29,905 nt of DNA from the NCBI GenBank assembly GCA_964647745.1, contig CAZYJG010000008.1, positions 1-29,905 on the forward strand. The letters are read 5' to 3'. Below, piece after piece: positions 9,115 to 16,982 of this stretch. Positions within the stretch are counted from its first letter, which is position 1. Each line of letters starts with the position of its first letter. The notes beneath the pieces are model-generated. The model was not told where the DNA came from. It did no database searches and worked only from the letters and a program-made list of their open reading frames with translations. The DNA comes from Thiopontia sp964647745 (GTDB lineage Bacteria; Pseudomonadota; Gammaproteobacteria; GCF-002020875). Both the position numbers and the translations under genes were made by a program.

Positions 9115-10110
9115 CTACGTGACCCGAACCACCAGATCCTCCAGCCCAATCCATGGGTCTCCCTCATGCATCCCCTTGCCCGCCTGCTCTATCAACCCCA
9201 GCTGACGAACCAGGAGAACGATTTTCCTCTCTCCCAGACGGTTAAGCATCGCCATAAAGAGCGGCGCCCTTCTTCTCCACATCGGATTGTACTCCAGCGG
9301 CTGGTGGCTGGCCGGATTGCCCCCCATCGCCATGGCCGCCAACTCCCGCAGATCACGAATCAGCGCCCAGAGTACCACCTGAATGGCGGTCCCCTCCTCA
9401 CGCAGGCCATGAAGAATGCGCAGCGCCCGTTTGCGCTCACCACCGAGGAGGGCATCCGCAAACTTGAAGACATCAAAGCGTGCGCTGTCTGCAACCAGTG
9501 TTGCCGCCAACTGCTCATCAACAACTGTCTCGGGTTCAACCAGCAGCGCCAGCTTCTCGATCTCCTGTCTCGCAGCCAGCAGATTCCCCTCCACCCGCTC
9601 CGCAATGAGTGATGCCGCCCCGGCTGTTGCCTCAACCCCATGATTTCGCAGCTGCTCCATAATCCAGTTGGGCAGCTGTCGAGGCTCAATGGGCCAGACC
9701 TGCACCGTCACTCCAGCCCGCTCTATGGTCTTGAACCACTTGGATCGCTGCGCTGCCCCATCCAGTTTGGCAGAGAGGATCAGCAGCACCTTCTCTTCTG
9801 GTGGATTCTCACACCACTCAACCAGTGCCTGACCACCCTCCCTGCCCGGTTTGCCCGTCGGGAGACGGAGGTCAACAACCCTCTTCTCTGCAAACAGGGA
9901 GAGTGCTGCCCCCTCTGCATTCAGCTCGGACCAGCGGAATCCAGCCTCTGCAGTCAAGACCGTACGTTCCGCAAAGCCGTGCTGTTTGAGGGCTCCCCTG
10001 ACCTGGTCGGCCAGTTCATTGAGCAGCAGAGGCTCATCGCCACTCAGCAGATAGACCGGTGCAATCTCTCGCTTCAGATGGTCTGCAACTGCCTCAGGCC
10101 TCAGTTTCAT
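9115..10110 (-). CDS. holA: DNA polymerase III delta subunit (clamp loader)
   Basis: HolA is the clamp-opening wrench of the gamma/tau complex that loads the beta clamp onto DNA. The 331-aa protein (343 in E. coli) begins with the typical 'MKLRPEAVADHLKREIAPVYLLSGDEPLLL'-type N-terminus. It also contains 'VEGNLLAARQEIEKLALL' in the middle domain, both hallmarks of the delta family. The ATG overlaps the lptE stop as ATGA (10107-10110), which indicates translational coupling. The order lptE-holA is conserved across gammaproteobacteria. The gap to proA is 58 bp without an obvious terminator. Confidence 0.95.
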   Translation of the reverse strand: MKLRPEAVADHLKREIAPVYLLSGDEPLLLNELADQVRGALKQHGFAERTVLTAEAGFRWSELNAEGAALSLFAEKRVVDLRLPTGKPGREGGQALVEWCENPPEEKVLLILSAKLDGAAQRSKWFKTIERAGVTVQVWPIEPRQLPNWIMEQLRNHGVEATAGAASLIAERVEGNLLAARQEIEKLALLVEPETVVDEQLAATLVADSARFDVFKFADALLGGERKRALRILHGLREEGTAIQVVLWALIRDLRELAAMAMGGNPASHQPLEYNPMWRRRAPLFMAMLNRLGERKIVLLVRQLGLIEQAGKGMHEGDPWIGLEDLVVRVT

Positions 10111-10601
10111 CGATGGCGCAATGCACGCAGAAGATCACGAACCGCCTCACGAATCATAACCTTCCGCAGATGCTGCTCCTCCTGCTCCTTGCCCAGCACC
10201 TCGGTTCCACTGTACTTGTAGTTCTCGCTCTGCTTCAGCTCACCCTGCCTGATGAGGGCGCCCTCAATGGTTCTCAGCTGCCACATTACCCGATAACTCA
10301 ACTGATACTCACTCACCTTTCCGGTGCTGCCATCAACGGTTGCAACCCGGCGCGAGAACTCCTCACCGCTCAGCCTCAGTATCGATGTTGCCGAGGATTC
10401 CTGGGAGACCACCCCCCCATTGGTGCGCCTCACCCCATCCTGGACCGCCCGGACCAGCTCTGTTGAGACCCCTGAACCATCCACCCAGGTGGCAGCCATC
10501 TCATCCGGGAGAACAACCGCACCACGCAGATGAAAGCCGCACCCCTGCAACAGCAGCAGGGAAAGCAGCAGAGAAGGCAGAACTATTTTGGCTATTTTCA
10601 T
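10107..10601 (-). CDS. lptE: LPS-assembly lipoprotein LptE
   Basis: LptE is an outer-membrane lipoprotein that plugs the LptD barrel and helps insert LPS in the outer leaflet. The 164-aa product has a lipoprotein signal peptide ending in the lipobox LLQGC (lipidated Cys at residue 21). The mature protein starts with 'CGFHLRG', diagnostic for LptE (former RlpB). The C-terminal region 'RKVMIREAVRDLLRALR' also fits the family. It lies 58 bp downstream of leuS and overlaps holA by ATGA. The lnt gene needed for its maturation is encoded in the same window. Confidence 0.95.
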   Translation of the reverse strand: MKIAKIVLPSLLLSLLLLQGCGFHLRGAVVLPDEMAATWVDGSGVSTELVRAVQDGVRRTNGGVVSQESSATSILRLSGEEFSRRVATVDGSTGKVSEYQLSYRVMWQLRTIEGALIRQGELKQSENYKYSGTEVLGKEQEEQHLRKVMIREAVRDLLRALRHR

Positions 10602-10659
10602 TACATGTTTAGCTATTGGAGTGGAACGCAGTGGTTCGGATTGCCCTTGAAATTCAACC

Positions 10660-13164
10660 CTACTTTACCACAAGGTTGACCAGTTTCCCCGGCACCACAA
10701 TTACCTTGAACAGCTCCTTCCCCTCGATAAAGCGCTGCACATTCTCATCCTCAACCGCCTGCCGCTCGACCTCCTCCCTGGAGGCCTCAACAGCAACCTC
10801 CATTCTGGCACGCAGCTTGCCATTGACCTGAACCACCATCTGGATGCTCTCCTTCACCAATGCACGCTCGTCATACTCTGGCCATGACCTGTCCACCACT
10901 GCATCCTCATACCCCAGGGCACTCCATAACCGGTGCGCCATGTGAGGAACCATTGGGGAGAGCAGCAGGGTGACGGACTCCAGCGCCTCCTGCATCACCA
11001 GTCGCCCACCCTCAGAGTCATCCTCTCCCCCAGGGGACCCTCTCTTGTCGCTTTGCGACAATTCACCTTGAAACTTGGCAAGCTGATTGGTCAGCTCCAT
11101 CACCGCAGCGATTGCTGTATTGAAGGTCATGCGGCGCCCAATGTCATCGCCCACCTTCTGAATCGTCTGGTGGACAGTACGGCGAATATCCCTCTGCCCT
11201 GCAGTGAGTACAGCATCATCAGTAAGCACCCCCACATCCGGCAGTGCCCCACCGCTGACATGGCTGTAGATCAGCTTCCAGACCCGCTTGAGGAAGCGGT
11301 AGGCCCCCTCCACACCGGAGTCGGACCACTCCAGTGACTGCTCCGGTGGTGCCGCAAACATAATGAAGAGGCGTACCGTATCGGCCCCGTAGCGGTCAAT
11401 CAGCTGCTGTGGATCGACCGTGTTGCCCTTCGACTTGGACATCTTTGCCCCATCCTTCAGCACCATCCCCTGGGTCAGCAGATTGGTGAAGGGCTCATCG
11501 GAGTGGACCAGCCCCTCATCGCGCAGCAGTCGGTGGTAGAAGCGGGAGTAGAGGAGATGGAGGATCGCATGCTCCACCCCGCCAATATACTGATCGACCG
11601 GGGTCCAGTAGTCGGCCCGCTGATCCAGCATCGCCCCATCCTGATCGCGGCAGGCGTAACGGGCGTAGTACCAGGAGGACTCCATAAAGGTATCGAAGGT
11701 GTCGGTCTCGCGCTCTGCAGCCCCACCACATCTGGGGCAGCTGGTCTGGTAGAACTCAGGCATCCTCTTGATCGGGGATCCCACCCCGTCAAACTCCACA
11801 TCCTCCGGCAGTACCACCGGAAGCTGCGCCTCGGGTACCGGCACTGCACCACAGTCTGGACAGTTGATGACCGGAATTGGACAGCCCCAATAGCGCTGAC
11901 GCGATACACCCCAGTCACGCAGTCGATAGTTGATCTTGCGGCTCCCCCTCCCCGCTGGCTCCAGATGGTCTGCAATCGCATCCAGTGCCCCCTGAAAATC
12001 GAGACCATCAAACGGGGCCGAGTTGTAGAGCACCCCTTTCTCAGTGAATGCCGCCTCACTTACATCTGCACTATCCGCATCTACAGGACGAATCACCGGC
12101 CTAATATCGATACCATAACGGGTGGCGAACTCCCAGTCCCGCTGATCATGGGCCGGAACCGCCATCACCGCACCGGTTCCATACCCCATCAAGACAAAAT
12201 TGGCGACCCAGACTGGAACAGGATCCCCGGTGACCGGATGGGTAACCGTCACTCCGAGCGCCATCCCCCGCTTCTCCATCGTCTCCATTGCCGCCTCGGA
12301 GGTCTCCATCCTTGAGCACTCCTCAAGAAAGGCCTGTAGCTCAGGATTCCCCTCAGCCGCCTGGATCGCCAGTGGATGCTCAGCCGCTACCGCCACATAG
12401 GTGACCCCCATCAGGGTATCGGGGCGTGTTGTGAATACTGTCAGGGAACCATCATCCGATCCAAACTGCAGCTCCAGCCCCTCGGAGCGACCGATCCAGT
12501 TGGCCTGCATGGTACGCACCGCCTCCGGCCATCCATCCAGCTGATCCAGCCCCTCCAGCAGCTCATCGGCATAGTCGGTAATCTTCATGAACCACTGCGG
12601 GATCTCACGACGCTCCACAACGGCGCCAGAGCGCCAGCCACGACCATCAATCACCTGCTCGTTGGCCAGTACCGTCTGATCGACCGGGTCCCAGTTGACC
12701 ACCGCATTCCTCTTGTAGACCAGCCCCTTCTCCAGCAGCCGGGTAAACATCCACTGCTCCCAGCGATAGTACTCGGGACGGCAGGTGGCGATCTCCCGAG
12801 ACCAGTCATAGCCATAACCGAGACGCTGCAGTTGCCCCCGCATCTCATCAATATTCTGGTAGGTCCACTTTGCCGGGGCCACCTTGTTCTTGATCGCCGC
12901 ATTCTCGGCCGGCAGCCCAAAGGCATCCCACCCCATCGGCTGCAGCACACTCTTCCCCTGCATCCGTTGATAGCGGGAGATCACATCACCGATTGTGTAG
13001 TTCCGCACATGGCCCATATGGAGCTTTCCACTGGGGTAGGGGAACATCGAGAGGCAGTAGAACTTCTCTCTTTCGGGGTCCTCTGTCGCGGTAAAGGTTC
13101 CGCTCTTCTGCCAGAACTGCTGTGCCTCAGCCTCAATCTCTTGCGGGTGATACTGCTCTTCCAT
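10660..13164 (-). CDS. leuS: Leucyl-tRNA synthetase
   Basis: LeuS charges tRNA-Leu. The class I signature HMGH is at residues 49-52 and KMSKS at 574-578. The editing (CP1) domain and zinc-binding 'CPDCG...CPRCGG' cysteines are present, and the C-terminus 'VIVVPGKLVNLVV' is typical. The ATG at 13164 (834 aa) aligns with the E. coli start; a TTG nine codons upstream extends the frame but adds nothing conserved. Compared with E. coli LeuS, the anticodon-binding region gains about 13 residues (around 695-718), encoded by DNA holding two short palindromes (see findings). It heads the long minus-strand gene run and is divergent from ybeL, as in E. coli. Confidence 0.97.
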   Translation of the reverse strand: MEEQYHPQEIEAEAQQFWQKSGTFTATEDPEREKFYCLSMFPYPSGKLHMGHVRNYTIGDVISRYQRMQGKSVLQPMGWDAFGLPAENAAIKNKVAPAKWTYQNIDEMRGQLQRLGYGYDWSREIATCRPEYYRWEQWMFTRLLEKGLVYKRNAVVNWDPVDQTVLANEQVIDGRGWRSGAVVERREIPQWFMKITDYADELLEGLDQLDGWPEAVRTMQANWIGRSEGLELQFGSDDGSLTVFTTRPDTLMGVTYVAVAAEHPLAIQAAEGNPELQAFLEECSRMETSEAAMETMEKRGMALGVTVTHPVTGDPVPVWVANFVLMGYGTGAVMAVPAHDQRDWEFATRYGIDIRPVIRPVDADSADVSEAAFTEKGVLYNSAPFDGLDFQGALDAIADHLEPAGRGSRKINYRLRDWGVSRQRYWGCPIPVINCPDCGAVPVPEAQLPVVLPEDVEFDGVGSPIKRMPEFYQTSCPRCGGAAERETDTFDTFMESSWYYARYACRDQDGAMLDQRADYWTPVDQYIGGVEHAILHLLYSRFYHRLLRDEGLVHSDEPFTNLLTQGMVLKDGAKMSKSKGNTVDPQQLIDRYGADTVRLFIMFAAPPEQSLEWSDSGVEGAYRFLKRVWKLIYSHVSGGALPDVGVLTDDAVLTAGQRDIRRTVHQTIQKVGDDIGRRMTFNTAIAAVMELTNQLAKFQGELSQSDKRGSPGGEDDSEGGRLVMQEALESVTLLLSPMVPHMAHRLWSALGYEDAVVDRSWPEYDERALVKESIQMVVQVNGKLRARMEVAVEASREEVERQAVEDENVQRFIEGKELFKVIVVPGKLVNLVVK
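11026..11061. repeat. Two adjacent palindromes inside leuS
   Basis: Positions 11045-11051 (TTGTCGC) and 11055-11061 (GCGACAA) form a perfect 7-bp inverted repeat with a 3-nt loop. Eight bases to the left, 11026-11030 (TCCCC) pairs with 11033-11037 (GGGGA). Both lie in the part of leuS that has no counterpart in E. coli LeuS. The pairing is seen directly; that this is an inserted palindromic element is inference. Confidence 0.55.
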
Positions 13165-13283
13165 TGATCCGTTTTCCGTGGCGATCTTCAACCAATAATA
13201 AAGCGGGTAATGTTAACGCACTCCATCGCCCGAATCGAAAAAATAGTGATAGGATAAGGGTATCCACCAGATCGGAGCCAATG

Positions 13284-13793
13284 ATGTCGCCAGATAAAGA
13301 GTCCACACTCATCCACCTCTACCACACCATGAGAGACCATATTCATGATGCACTCGCCGAAGGGAGGGAGCATCTCCCCTCGGTAAGGGAACTGGTGGAC
13401 GAGGCCAGGGAGAGGGTTTCAGAACTCGATGAGAGGGCTCGTGAAGAGACCGAGGAGATTGGAGAGTACCTGCAGCGGGATCTGGAAACTGCAGGAAACT
13501 ATCTGGCCGAGACCGGGGAGGATCTGGGACGCTGGCTTCACATGGAGGAGACACTGATCGAGGATCGACTCAGGGATCTCTTTGCCCAGATTGCCGATCC
13601 AACCCGGATTGCCCTCACCCGCCTTGATGCGGAGGCACGTCGGGCCCAGAACTACCATGCCGGAGAGGTGATCGGGATGGGAAAACTGGAGTGTGTTCAG
13701 TGTGGGAAGACCATCCAGTTTGACCAGACCTCCGTCATTCCCGAGTGCCCGAAGTGCCACGGAACCACCTTCCGCCGGCTGGAATCTGAATAG
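13284..13793 (+). CDS. ybeL: YbeL-like zinc-ribbon protein (DUF1451)
   Basis: The 169-aa protein has a long, highly charged, probably coiled-coil N-terminal two thirds. A C-terminal zinc ribbon has two CxxC knuckles, 'CVQC' and 'CPKC', which place it in DUF1451. E. coli YbeL (about 160 aa) is the family member next to leuS and divergent from it, exactly as here. Its function is unknown. The ATG at 13284 has GGAG six bases upstream; an ATG one codon earlier is too close to it. The frame also extends upstream without homology. Transcription ends at the terminator at 13836-13861. Confidence 0.88.
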   Translation: MSPDKESTLIHLYHTMRDHIHDALAEGREHLPSVRELVDEARERVSELDERAREETEEIGEYLQRDLETAGNYLAETGEDLGRWLHMEETLIEDRLRDLFAQIADPTRIALTRLDAEARRAQNYHAGEVIGMGKLECVQCGKTIQFDQTSVIPECPKCHGTTFRRLESE

Positions 13794-13835
13794 CCACTAC
13801 TCAAGCTACAGCCACTGATCAGAGCATTAACAAAA

Positions 13836-13861
13836 AAGCCCCGCCTCAATGGGCGGGGCTT
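13836..13861. terminator. Bidirectional rho-independent terminator
   Basis: A perfect 10-bp stem (AAGCCCCGCC at 13836-13845 and GGCGGGGCTT at 13852-13861) surrounds a 6-nt loop. On the minus strand it is followed by a run of six T (13832-13837 complement, partly in the stem), so it ends the lipoprotein gene at 13880. On the plus strand it follows ybeL with a shorter T stretch. Confidence 0.85.
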
Positions 13862-13879
13862 CTGCAAACGGTAAACAGT

Positions 13880-14302
13880 CTACTTAGACTCCGCTCTCTT
13901 CTTGGCCTCTTCTGCTGCTTCTTCTGCCGTTTTAAAGTCAGATAACAGGCTGGTGTCGCACTTCTTTGAAATAGCGACCTTCTGTAAAGCTCTATGCTCT
14001 CCCTTCAGCCGCGCATATTGCACCGCCTCCTCACTGTCACCACCCTCAAGGAAGAAAAGTGCTGGCCAAAAGAGAAGCATTCCCACGCCCATCTGCCACT
14101 GATCTGCAGTAGCCTCTTCTTCTAATGATGCATATAAGCGGTCAACTTCCGCTGAAACATTATCTGTTTCGAGGATTATTTGATCACAAGTATAGTCCTT
14201 GTATATCAGTGGGGATACGCGACTTTCCTTAATATCCTTTGGTGAACTAGCACAACCAGTAACAGCAAGTGCTGCGAGCAATCCATATGTGATTTTCTTC
14301 AT
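13880..14302 (-). CDS. Conserved lipoprotein of unknown function
   Basis: The 140-aa product has a lipoprotein signal peptide (MKKITYGLLAALAVTGC) with the lipobox AVTGC and lipidated Cys at residue 17. The mature part contains 'YKDYTCDQI', a hydrophobic 'GMLLFWPALFFLEGGD' stretch and 'ARLKGEHRALQKVAISKKC'. I recognise this combination as a small proteobacterial lipoprotein type found in chromosomes and some phages, with no assigned role. The two remaining cysteines (in TCDQ and KKC) could form a periplasmic disulfide (inference). An excellent AAGGA Shine-Dalgarno sequence precedes the ATG. The region is visibly more AT-rich than the flanking housekeeping genes. It ends at the strong terminator shared with ybeL. 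Confidence 0.75.
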   Translation of the reverse strand: MKKITYGLLAALAVTGCASSPKDIKESRVSPLIYKDYTCDQIILETDNVSAEVDRLYASLEEEATADQWQMGVGMLLFWPALFFLEGGDSEEAVQYARLKGEHRALQKVAISKKCDTSLLSDFKTAEEAAEEAKKRAESK

Positions 14303-14401
14303 CTTTTCCTTCCAACTAAACCAAACATAACTAGGAAGCGAAAATTAACATTCCGTTTTTTTCAATAGGTTACGAAATATTACAAGATGAACAGATGGGG
14401 C

Positions 14402-14418
14402 GACTGCCATAGGCAGTC
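14402..14418. repeat. Short hairpin downstream of tRNA-Pro
   Basis: GACTGCC (14402-14408) and GGCAGTC (14412-14418) pair perfectly around ATA. The stem can be lengthened with outer GATGG/CCATC pairs across a bulge. It lies about 50 bp 3' of the tRNA on the minus strand, but there is no T run, so its role as terminator or processing signal is uncertain. Confidence 0.35.
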
Positions 14419-14469
14419 CATCTCCTGCTCCCTGGCAGAAAGAGAATAGCAAGGGGTCGAGTTGAATAT

Positions 14470-14546
14470 TGGTCGGAGCGAGAGGATTCGAACCTCCGGC
14501 CCCTGCCTCCCGAAGGCAGTGCTCTACCAGGCTGAGCTACGCTCCG
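14470..14546 (-). tRNA. tRNA-Pro (anticodon CGG)
   Basis: The 77-nt gene folds as a complete cloverleaf. The acceptor stem is CGGAGCG/CGCTCCG with discriminator A and an encoded CCA (14470-14472). The D arm contains AGCTCAGCCTGGTAGAGC, the T arm contains GGTTCGAATCC, and the anticodon stem is CTGCC/GGCAG. The 7-nt loop TTCGGGA puts CGG in the anticodon position, so it reads CCG proline codons. It has its own promoter just upstream. Confidence 0.97.
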
Positions 14547-14563
14547 CGACCATAGGGGGCAAG

Positions 14564-14592
14564 ATAGTAATGCGGTGAGAGAAATTACTCAA
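14564..14592 (-). promoter_or_regulatory. Promoter of tRNA-Pro
   Basis: On the minus strand, a -35-like TTGAGT (14587-14592) and a -10-like TACTAT (14564-14569) are separated by exactly 17 bp. The -10 ends 17 nt before the mature tRNA. The GC-rich stretch right after the -10 (GCCCCC) resembles the discriminator of stringently controlled stable-RNA promoters; that regulatory reading is inference. Confidence 0.6.
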
Positions 14593-14601
14593 TCAATGAG
14601 G

Positions 14602-14802
14602 CTAGAATGGGATGGCCGCATCCACAATCCAGCCCAGCCCTTCACCTGCCTCCTCCACCGCATCACCTGCAGCACCAGGCAGGACAACATCAGCCACCTC
14701 AAACGGTGCCTGTACAACCAGACCGGCAGTCTCCCCGACAAAACAGCCTGTGAGCGACATAGCCATGGCGATAATCAGTAACGTTCTCTTGAAAAAATGC
14801 AT
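14602..14802 (-). CDS. Small lipoprotein of unknown function
   Basis: This 66-aa protein starts at the ATG at 14802, preceded by a strong GAGGAG Shine-Dalgarno sequence; an in-frame TTG three codons upstream is less likely. The signal peptide MHFFKRTLLIIAMAMSLTGC has the lipobox SLTGC with lipidated Cys at residue 20. The remaining 46 residues are acidic and small-residue-rich, with 'VQAPFEVADVVLPGAAGDAVEEAGEGLG', and probably amphipathic. No domain is recognised. It resembles in style the tiny Gly/Ala/Val lipoproteins of unknown role found in many gammaproteobacteria. The tRNA-Pro gene begins 55 bp downstream on the same strand. Confidence 0.65.
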   Translation of the reverse strand: MHFFKRTLLIIAMAMSLTGCFVGETAGLVVQAPFEVADVVLPGAAGDAVEEAGEGLGWIVDAAIPF

Positions 14803-14935
14803 TTCAGACAATCTCCTCTACACGATGTCATCTAAATTGATGTATACCGTTTTGGTATAGCTATTGCTATTCATACTACCACCTCTTACAAGGCCTGTTA
14901 TCGACCCTATTCTGCCATTCAGTCAGCCACAAAAA

Positions 14936-14951
14936 AGCCAGCAAATTGGCT
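14936..14951 (-). terminator. Probable terminator of the GGDEF gene
   Basis: A 5-bp stem AGCCA (14936-14940) / TGGCT (14947-14951) with a 6-nt loop is followed on the minus strand by a run of T (complement of 14931-14936). It lies about 60 bp after the stop of the diguanylate cyclase gene. The stem is short, so confidence is moderate. Confidence 0.45.
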
Positions 14952-15011
14952 ATGGTCGATGGTGTTCAGGAAGAATGGGGTAGGTATTGATAATATGCTA
15001 AGCGCTCAAAC

Positions 15012-16697
15012 CTAGTCGCCATAAAGCTTGTACCCATCCCTCCCAGACTGCTTGACCTGATACATCGCCTCATCTGCCCGCTTCACCAGAAGCTCAAGTT
15101 TATCGCTATCTCTTGGGAAGAGAGTCATGCCAATGCTAATAGTTTTGTAGAGCTCCGTCTCATCATTGATTTTGATAGGTGTTTTCAGTAATTCAAGAAC
15201 CCTTGAGGCAATCACAACCATACTTTCGTTATCAAGTACGTTATAAAATATCATCACGAATTCATCTCCTCCCTTTCGACAAATTAAGTCACCCTCACGA
15301 ATGACCTGTTTGAGCCTCTTGGCGATCTCCACAAGGTACTTATCGCCAGCATCATGACCATATGTGTCATTGATCTCCTTGAAACGATCAACATCAACAA
15401 AGAAGATTCCGGCACCACTCTGCTCCCTCTTTGCACGACTTAGCATCTTTTCCCCCATTTCCACAAAGAACCTGTGGTTCGGTAGCCCAGTCAACGAGTC
15501 ATGCATTGCAAGATAGTCTGACTCTGCACGTAATACTTGTTCTCTTTGCCTCAACAATATCTCCTCTTCGGCAAGACGAACAGCCCCAAAGGATCTTCTA
15601 TAACTGAATATATTTATCCACAGCAGAAGGAATGCTGTTCCTGCGATGGCTGCCCAATAGGACCATCTAGCAAGACGCAATACAGAATAGGCCTCTTCCT
15701 CTTCAATCTCGGAGATAACCCCAACTCCCAATTCATGGTTCCAATTCCAGGCCCCCAATACAGGAATACCACGGTAATCAGGATAGGGCTGCAACATACT
15801 TCCATCTCGATACTTGGTAACTTGAGCAATGGAGTGAATTGGAAAAGATTGTTTGTCTATAGCCGGTTTGCCTGAATCAGAAGTACGATCACTAGGCAAC
15901 TGCGCCTCAGTTGAGCTCACCACATCAGACAGCGGACTTCCTGTAGCTATTACGTCATCGATAGAATGGCTTTCATACAACAATGTTCCATCCTCATCCA
16001 CGAAATAGGTCTCCCCACTTAACCCAAAACGACCAATGGATGAGATATGTGTCCACTCCACAGTGGAAGGGATATGAAGCGCAAGAACCGCAATAGTTGC
16101 ACCTTCCCCATTCACGATTGGAGATAGCGCAAAAGATGAGTGAATCCCTTTTGGGGTATCCTTGGGGTAGTGGAGTGAGTGTGGGCCATATCCAATTGGC
16201 CTTGTAATGTGAGAACCGCCGTCAACTGCATTATGTATCGAGGAATGCAGTTCTTTCGGTACCCCTTCACCAATCATAATGGATCGATAGTCACTGATTC
16301 TAATCAGCTCCGGGGAGACAATGAAATAACCGATATACCCCTCTCGCTCAATCATAAGAGATAGTACATCGTTCAGCTTATTGGCTGTATCATTTGCAAA
16401 AATTGACTGCTTGTTTCTTACCGCCTCCAACTGCTCTATTGTCAGATTAACAACCTTAGGGGCAGACGCCCACAGATAAGCGTTACGTTGATGATGTTCA
16501 GCCCAATGGATAATTGACTCATTTGTTGTTTGAACAACGGTCTGGAGTTCATCATGAAGTTGATCAGTGATGTTCTCCTCGATCCTGTCGATGACGACGT
16601 GTCCTATGCCAACCACAATTGACAAGATGGAAAAAGATGCTACTAGCAGGTTGATTAGCATCCTTCTCTTTTGATAAGTGATTTGTGTCAGATCCAT
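15012..16697 (-). CDS. Membrane-bound sensory diguanylate cyclase (Cache-type sensor plus GGDEF)
   Basis: The 561-aa protein has an N-terminal membrane helix (about residues 14-36), then a periplasmic region of about 300 residues that looks like a double Cache ligand sensor. A second helix lies at about 345-365 ('YWAAIAGTAFLLLWINIF'). The C-terminal GGDEF domain has an intact active site GGDEF at residues 476-480 and an intact inhibitory I-site REGD at 467-470, five residues before it. It should therefore make cyclic di-GMP from two GTP and be feedback-inhibited. No EAL domain is present. The ligand is not predictable. The ATG has a good AGGAAGAG Shine-Dalgarno sequence. The gene is transcribed alone and is clearly more AT-rich than neighbouring operons, suggesting later acquisition. 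Confidence 0.9.
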   Translation of the reverse strand: MDLTQITYQKRRMLINLLVASFSILSIVVGIGHVVIDRIEENITDQLHDELQTVVQTTNESIIHWAEHHQRNAYLWASAPKVVNLTIEQLEAVRNKQSIFANDTANKLNDVLSLMIEREGYIGYFIVSPELIRISDYRSIMIGEGVPKELHSSIHNAVDGGSHITRPIGYGPHSLHYPKDTPKGIHSSFALSPIVNGEGATIAVLALHIPSTVEWTHISSIGRFGLSGETYFVDEDGTLLYESHSIDDVIATGSPLSDVVSSTEAQLPSDRTSDSGKPAIDKQSFPIHSIAQVTKYRDGSMLQPYPDYRGIPVLGAWNWNHELGVGVISEIEEEEAYSVLRLARWSYWAAIAGTAFLLLWINIFSYRRSFGAVRLAEEEILLRQREQVLRAESDYLAMHDSLTGLPNHRFFVEMGEKMLSRAKREQSGAGIFFVDVDRFKEINDTYGHDAGDKYLVEIAKRLKQVIREGDLICRKGGDEFVMIFYNVLDNESMVVIASRVLELLKTPIKINDETELYKTISIGMTLFPRDSDKLELLVKRADEAMYQVKQSGRDGYKLYGD

Positions 16698-16982
16698 TTT
16701 CTCTTCCTGAGCAGCAGAATCTCCTCATAACTACATTGTACGATACAAGAAAAGAATTAGTAGTTACTGATATACTGCGATTTAGTTAACCGGCTGAAAG
16801 TAACTTTTCATGTATAGAACTCAACAAGGAATGTGATCCCATCTAATACCACTAAGGCATAACTAGAAGATAGGGTTAAGACACAGCCTAGTACATACGC
16901 AGAAATACGTATATCACTATATAGAATGCTATATATTGAGACAGAATGAGATATCTATTGATAAAGGTCAGTTATTGGCTGT

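Noticed and set aside
11503..13167. Long plus-strand frames opposite leuS
   Set aside because: Antisense shadows of leuS; the minus strand carries all class I synthetase motifs.
13165..13283. Clear sigma-70 promoters in the leuS/ybeL divergent gap
   Set aside because: AT-rich hexamers are present but no -35/-10 pair with acceptable spacing stands out on either strand.
14470..16980. Integrative element using tRNA-Pro as attachment site
   Set aside because: No integrase gene and no direct repeat of the tRNA 3' end were found in the adjacent sequence.
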